This document shows positions 58,968-64,000 of a stretch of DNA of 64,000 nucleotides, piece by piece. Within the stretch, counting starts at the first letter, position 1; the number at the start of each line of letters is the position of its first letter. The stretch covers positions 585,474 through 649,473 of the forward strand of contig JAHQWK010000001.1 in assembly GCA_029856145.1 (NCBI GenBank). Direction: 5' to 3'. Origin of the DNA: Promethearchaeia archaeon (GTDB lineage: Archaea > Asgardarchaeota > Lokiarchaeia > Sigyniarchaeales > SOKP01). The notes beneath the pieces are model-generated. The model was given only the letters and a program-made list of their open reading frames with translations, ran no database searches and was not told where the DNA came from. A program made the translations under genes and the position numbers.

Positions 58968-61900
58968 TTATAAAAAATTATCTTCCCTTAGACATGAATA
59001 AGGATTAGAAAAAAATGCTCTAAACTGACTACGTGTATTAATAGTCGGATGTATTTGGAAAAATTCAATTGCTTCTCTAGTAGTTAAAAACCGATGCTCA
59101 AATAATCTTCTAGTATCCCTATTATGGGAATTAGGAGTCTTATAACCAACTGAGCGAAAGCTGTTATAAATCTGTTGAACGCTTGGCAACCCTTTGATTG
59201 ATCTAAATGAATTCACGATCGATGTAAAAACAACTTCTTCTCTGCCCTTGGCCCAACTTGTATAATAGTTTTCTACTTGTTCCTTCAAATAACCATATTC
59301 CATTCCTAAATCCTTTATGGCATCATTAATATGCATATATTTTATCAAATAATGGTCAATTTCAGCCTTAGTCAAGGTTTTAACGTTAAATTTGCCTTTT
59401 TCTGCATAAAAAACTTGTCTAAATTCCCTTAGATTAGTGATTGTAGGATGGGTCTTAAGGAAATTTACTGCATCCAAGGTATTGAGACTATTGAACAATC
59501 TTCTGCTGTAAAGATTATGACTATTAAAAGCTTGACTTTCGGAATAACCATATCTTGACCAGACTCTCTTTGCTAAATTGTTTATTGATTCCTTTGATGC
59601 ATCCCAACCTCGATATTCTTCAATGATGTATGGCGTCAAATAATAATCTTTACAATCGAACCAATAATCAAATCCTATCTGAGCTCTAATTTGATCTGAT
59701 AGGCTTTTTCGTATTGCGTGGTATGACTTACCAGACAAAATTGATCTAAAATAATCTGACAATGCTGCCGCCTTTATAGAGAATATATTCTCTAATAAAT
59801 AAAAAATTGTAGCTAATGGTAATACATCTTCATAAATCCCCTCATGTACCCAATAAGTTCCAGACCCTGCCCTAGATATCTCTAATTGACTCCAATCTTG
59901 ATTAATTATCGTTAACAGCTCACCAAATGTCTTCCCTCCAAAAAAAGCTTTAATTCTTTCACCTATAAAACGACCAAAGGCAGAATTAATCTCAAAAAGT
60001 TCATACCCTTGCTTAATTAGAGATTCTAACATTGGTCTTAAAAATAAAATTTGGGCTTCTTCAAAATTACCAAAATAATCATTAATTCTACGACGAACTG
60101 TTGTCTCTGATACATACCAACCTTGTTGTCTAAGTAATTGTGCTATCTCCTTAATATTTAATCCCATGGCAACATATTGAGCAATGAACAACATTGGGAG
60201 CTCTATTCTATTACGCCCTAGATTTCCTCCTGCTAGCATATTAAGGCCATCGCTAATTAAATTAAACTCGCTGATAAAATCGTGCTCAGCTTTGCGTAAT
60301 GACCTTTGGCTAAAAGCAATTCTCACAACCCTTTTCTTGAAGCCAAGGTTATCATCGTTAAGTATTGCAAAAATTTTGCCCCAATTCCAAGAACCACTCG
60401 CATGTTTGTAATCATCTTCCATGAAACTTCCACCTTCAAGAAGAACATCCCATACTTCTTGATCGAAATCCCGAGTCATACTAGGATGTTTAATTGCATT
60501 CTTTACAGCCTTTTCCCATCTTACAGTCAAAGAAGTAATGGTTAAACCACCATATTTAGACCCTCTCGGACTAATAATCTCATAAACAATTCCGTACCAT
60601 AAAAGCTTTCTACGCCCTTGGATTGAAACAAGATCATCAAAATTCTGGACATCCTCCCTTTTTATAATTTTATCTGTACTGCTAAGCCTCCTTTGCAAAC
60701 CTTTAAAACCTAACTGCCTTCTAATTGTCTTAATATAGCTTAAATGATTATTTACGATTCGCTTTGCTTGACCCTTAAGATTTATCGTCCTTATATTAAA
60801 TCTCTTAGGTACTGAATGTAATACAGCTGCACCAGCAACTTGACCAGGAGTAGGAGTCCTATCATAGACCATCTCTGGTCCTAAAGCCTCTATTATAAGA
60901 CACTCAATCTCATTTTCCTCTATAAGATCAAGTTCTGTAGCAATAACTTGTGACTCAAAAATATCTAGGAGTTTATCGTTGATAACTTGCTGTTGAACCC
61001 TTTGCTGTCTCTGGTGTTTTGATTCTAAAATACCTTTAACGGCATCCTTTAATTCAAATAAACTGTCAGCTGAAGCTCCGCCGATAATCATAATATTGCT
61101 GAAAGCGGCAATATCTGAACCGAAAATACCGCCCATCATCGCACCCATAAACATAATCACCGTGAAGAAGCTATCACGGATATAATCTTTCCGATTATCT
61201 TTTTGAATTTGAGCTTCTTGTGCTTGTTGCCTCATTTCATTCATCTGCTCTATGGTTAGATGCTGTTGGGCAGCTGTATTCTGAAGATTCAGCGAAGTTT
61301 GGGGCTTTATACTTGCCCGCATAAACCGAGTGACTGCGCTGAAAAAGAACTCACGCCCGGTCTCAGCAAGTCCACTGAGGTATATTTGTGCTGTCTCGTC
61401 CCAACCAAGATCTGCTACAGCATTAGTTACGTAAGCCGAGATCCAGGGATCTACGAATACTTCTTCAATACTTTCGGAAATCATCGCAGTCGTGATTTTA
61501 AACATGTTATATCCAAGACCTCTAGATGCGGGATTAAGAAGGTTATTAAATAATTCTCCTGTATTCATTTTACTATAAAGATTAGCTAGCCTTTTTCCAG
61601 CAGTCCCTGCTTGAATCGCATCATCTAATTTATCAAATAGATTATTAGCTAATTTACTAAATGCTTTGTCAATTACAATCGTAGCGCCCATTACAATAAG
61701 AGTACTGATAATAGTGACAAATATGGTGTAGCAAGTCTCGGAAAGTCTCTGCTGAGTCTGTTCCGCAATGGTAAATTGGTATGTATATTCTAAAAGCGCT
61801 TGGTGGGCAGATTGCATGGTAGCAATTGTATTAGCTTCTTCTGGTGTGATGTCATCTCTCTCCACTGAAATATCCCTATATTTTTCTATGCAAAATTCGA

Positions 61901-64000
61901 GAATGATATGACCTTCGTACCCCTCAACATTGTTATATAGATCTTCCTTGCCAGTAAGATGTTCATCTAAAAGTATTGTAAAACTTGAATTTAAAATTAC
62001 TTCTCCTGTAATCGCATTAAAAATAAATTCCGGAATATAGTCAATGTCCAATGGGAGAATTTCTTGATTTCCAAGTGAATCGACATAATAAGGTACAATA
62101 TTCACGATATCTGACATAATTAAGCGATTCTCCACAGTATCTTCTGGGATCAACTGTATGATATCTGTAGTGCCATTATAGACTTTGTAAATGTGATAAT
62201 ACTCTTCTTCCAGGGCGTCATATTCTTCATGATTTACATATATAGGATAGTCAAGGTGAAACTCTGGAGCTAAAACTGTATCAGAATCGACAAACTGTAA
62301 TGAGGGTCTCACGCCAACCATGTACGGAATAAGGCGATCATATGAAACACTGTCTTCAGGATCGCTCTCAGTTGCCTTATATATCTCATCTTCTAAGTAC
62401 ATAATGGAATTTCTCATGTAAAGGGCTCGTGGATCACGGGGCTGAGTAAGACCTAAGCTATCTAATATAGGAAGTTGCTCAATAGATATTCCATAAAATT
62501 CCTCAATATCTTGATTGAAGAATGACATCAACAGTGGATCATCAAAATCCGAATATTGAAGATAAGATCGTGTCTGCTGAGAATAATCTAATAATAGCGG
62601 GTTAAACTGAGTGCCGAAATTGGCCGTCTTTTGTATATGAGCAGGAGCAAGAATGACCTCTCCTTCATAAATATGCTTGTCAGTCTCAGCCTTTACCGGA
62701 GTATAGATTCCTGCCATGCTTCCTTGGAGTGTATTTGGCATAATATCGCCAAAGTATCTATCCTGCCACCATTTCTCCGAGAGCGTCTCGGTGGTCTGAT
62801 ACTCCTCGTTATAAGTGGTCTGAGAAGCTAAATAGTTGTTTATCTCTTTCTGCTGTGCAATTGCGTACATAGAGTTAAGTAGCCAATAGACGAGCATACC
62901 GACAAGGAAACCGATAGCAGTTCCAATTCCAGGAAAAGAAGACCCAATTGTAGAACATGATCCTATTATCGCTATTGCAGTAATTTTTCCGACAACAAAT
63001 GCAGTTAATTGTGAAACTACTTGCCATGCGATATCGCCAATAATTTTCTCAGGAGAAAGGGATTCAGCAAACTGTTGAGAAGTAAGTTGCATTGCAAGTT
63101 TGATTAATTTACTGGAAGTTCCTGTATATTGCGATTTCCAGATGTCAAATAAAGAATCTCTGAATGTAGGCTCTACAAATACTCCATCATAACTGTCAGT
63201 ATCTTCATAATTAATTAATTTATGACCGGCATATTTTAAAGTCATTTTCAAAGCCTTGCCAATATCTGCGGTAGCCGCACTTGTAATAATATGTTTCTCC
63301 GTAATCATGACTTTATGAGGCTCGAAAAAGGAGTTTCCATCGTAATCAAACCCTATTCCGACCACTTCGCCATCAGAGTCGACAATAAAGATTGTACTGT
63401 GGAGTCCATCCCCATCTTCATCATAATAAAGGTACTTATACCCTTTAAGATTATCTGGAGCATATCCTTGAACATTATCATAATATACTCCCATCTCTGG
63501 AACCACCTCAATAACATTAGCAACAATCTTTTGCTCGGTTAAATAATCATTGATCCCTGTACCTTCATTATAAGTTGCAGGTATTGAAATAGCTTTCTGA
63601 GTCGCCAAAATATTATCAAATTCCATAGAATCATTAATTGTTATTCTTCTATCAAATATAGCTGAAACTCCATCTCTAGGATGGGAAAGGGATAAAAGAT
63701 TCTCAAGAGCAGGAATGTAAGAAGTAACATCATTGGAACTATCTTCATCTCCATTATCATTGATAACTGGCACAAGATTATTATCTAAGTTATATACTTC
63801 TGATAACTCGTTTGGAAATACATCATCATAATATCTGGTGTTTACAACCTCGCCGTACTCGAAATCTCTGAACGCATAGGACATACTTGAATCGGAAATG
63901 ATATATGTGGAATTCCTATATTCTGTCAAGTATCCATCATATTCTTTTTGACCACCTTCTAAGTTCTCAGAACTGTCACTTAGTTTGAAATGAATATGAG
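58968..64000 (-). CDS. Giant membrane-associated protein with GIY-YIG-like nuclease domain and HTH segments (5' end outside window)
   Basis: The frame is open to the window edge, so at least 1,676 residues with the start missing. The N-terminal part is acidic with DEDGDG-type calcium-binding-like loops (YYDEDGDGLHS). Membrane segments lie near forward positions 62860-63030, 61680-61750 and 61090-61180. Near 60530-60610 is GIVYEI...KYGGLT...RWEKAV, the GIY-YIG nuclease pattern. The C-terminal 450 residues carry HTH-like units (NIKEIAQLLRQQGWYVSETT) and a repeated module (SRRLFNSLNTLDAVNFLKTHPTI in parts and TRRLFEHRFLTTREAIEFFQ). It may be a surface or secreted toxin-like nuclease. No immunity gene is evident downstream; the next gene encodes an LRR protein. 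Confidence 0.65.
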   Translation of the reverse strand, partial: HIHFKLSDSSENLEGGQKEYDGYLTEYRNSTYIISDSSMSYAFRDFEYGEVVNTRYYDDVFPNELSEVYNLDNNLVPVINDNGDEDSSNDVTSYIPALENLLSLSHPRDGVSAIFDRRITINDSMEFDNILATQKAISIPATYNEGTGINDYLTEQKIVANVIEVVPEMGVYYDNVQGYAPDNLKGYKYLYYDEDGDGLHSTIFIVDSDGEVVGIGFDYDGNSFFEPHKVMITEKHIITSAATADIGKALKMTLKYAGHKLINYEDTDSYDGVFVEPTFRDSLFDIWKSQYTGTSSKLIKLAMQLTSQQFAESLSPEKIIGDIAWQVVSQLTAFVVGKITAIAIIGSCSTIGSSFPGIGTAIGFLVGMLVYWLLNSMYAIAQQKEINNYLASQTTYNEEYQTTETLSEKWWQDRYFGDIMPNTLQGSMAGIYTPVKAETDKHIYEGEVILAPAHIQKTANFGTQFNPLLLDYSQQTRSYLQYSDFDDPLLMSFFNQDIEEFYGISIEQLPILDSLGLTQPRDPRALYMRNSIMYLEDEIYKATESDPEDSVSYDRLIPYMVGVRPSLQFVDSDTVLAPEFHLDYPIYVNHEEYDALEEEYYHIYKVYNGTTDIIQLIPEDTVENRLIMSDIVNIVPYYVDSLGNQEILPLDIDYIPEFIFNAITGEVILNSSFTILLDEHLTGKEDLYNNVEGYEGHIILEFCIEKYRDISVERDDITPEEANTIATMQSAHQALLEYTYQFTIAEQTQQRLSETCYTIFVTIISTLIVMGATIVIDKAFSKLANNLFDKLDDAIQAGTAGKRLANLYSKMNTGELFNNLLNPASRGLGYNMFKITTAMISESIEEVFVDPWISAYVTNAVADLGWDETAQIYLSGLAETGREFFFSAVTRFMRASIKPQTSLNLQNTAAQQHLTIEQMNEMRQQAQEAQIQKDNRKDYIRDSFFTVIMFMGAMMGGIFGSDIAAFSNIMIIGGASADSLFELKDAVKGILESKHQRQQRVQQQVINDKLLDIFESQVIATELDLIEENEIECLIIEALGPEMVYDRTPTPGQVAGAAVLHSVPKRFNIRTINLKGQAKRIVNNHLSYIKTIRRQLGFKGLQRRLSSTDKIIKREDVQNFDDLVSIQGRRKLLWYGIVYEIISPRGSKYGGLTITSLTVRWEKAVKNAIKHPSMTRDFDQEVWDVLLEGGSFMEDDYKHASGSWNWGKIFAILNDDNLGFKKRVVRIAFSQRSLRKAEHDFISEFNLISDGLNMLAGGNLGRNRIELPMLFIAQYVAMGLNIKEIAQLLRQQGWYVSETTVRRRINDYFGNFEEAQILFLRPMLESLIKQGYELFEINSAFGRFIGERIKAFFGGKTFGELLTIINQDWSQLEISRAGSGTYWVHEGIYEDVLPLATIFYLLENIFSIKAAALSDYFRSILSGKSYHAIRKSLSDQIRAQIGFDYWFDCKDYYLTPYIIEEYRGWDASKESINNLAKRVWSRYGYSESQAFNSHNLYSRRLFNSLNTLDAVNFLKTHPTITNLREFRQVFYAEKGKFNVKTLTKAEIDHYLIKYMHINDAIKDLGMEYGYLKEQVENYYTSWAKGREEVVFTSIVNSFRSIKGLPSVQQIYNSFRSVGYKTPNSHNRDTRRLFEHRFLTTREAIEFFQIHPTINTRSQFRAFFSNPYSCLREDNFL

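Overview
The window looks like an Asgard archaeon of the Lokiarchaeia (Promethearchaeota) type. It is very AT-rich and tightly packed. It encodes an archaeal histone, a proteasome beta subunit, Nog1- and GPN-family GTPases, ribosomal protein eS30, an EMC3/Get1-like (DUF106) insertase, and Asgard hallmarks: a two-domain gelsolin-like protein, a RING-type protein, SDS22-like leucine-rich repeats and a HEAT/ear protein. Two selenocysteine SelD genes with 3'-UTR SECIS elements, methanofuran biosynthesis genes and a tRNA-Trp with three introns fit the same assignment. The lineage is inferred from gene content only.

Layout. 0-10 kb: zinc-ribbon, membrane and coiled-coil genes, gelsolin, an aminotransferase, a LysE exporter and the RING protein. 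10.3-18.7 kb: proteasome beta, histone, an LRR gene, a graveyard of gene fragments (14.1-14.6 kb), a beta-helix surface protein and a B12-type radical SAM enzyme. 18.7-24.0 kb: a redox and metal cluster built around hgcA and hgcB (the mercury-methylation corrinoid protein and its ferredoxin), with two flavin reductase-like proteins, a methyltransferase, an iron-sulfur flavoprotein, a 28-residue Cys peptide and a divergent ArsR regulator. HgcA here carries an N-terminal SAM-methyltransferase domain. 24-34 kb: hexulose-phosphate isomerase, type II pantothenate kinase, a DUF362 pair, Nog1, MfnF/MfnE and two MaoC hot-dog proteins. 34-40 kb: the HEAT/ear protein and tandem selenoprotein selD genes, each followed by a SECIS. 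40-48 kb: a CinA-type domain, TPR and zinc-ribbon proteins, eS30, and decayed LRR and membrane genes. 48.4 kb: tRNA-Trp. 48.8-58.9 kb: a charged-helix protein, an AprA/FrdA-like flavoprotein with ferredoxin, a DNA methyltransferase, GPN GTPase, a sugar nucleotidyltransferase and an LRR protein. 59-64 kb: a giant membrane-associated protein with a GIY-YIG-like nuclease domain and HTH segments, cut by the window edge.

How it fits together. MfnE/MfnF point to methanofuran-dependent C1 chemistry, and the hexulose isomerase to the ribulose monophosphate route. The hgc cluster looks like one regulated unit: an ArsR sensor, flavin and Fe-S electron carriers, a reducing ferredoxin, and a membrane corrinoid methyl carrier that may be charged from SAM. 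Two genes missed by ATG/GTG/TTG gene calling (eS30 and the GPN GTPase) have good Shine-Dalgarno sequences placed before AUA or AUU, so near-cognate starts appear to be used. No CRISPR array, rRNA or intact insertion sequence was seen.
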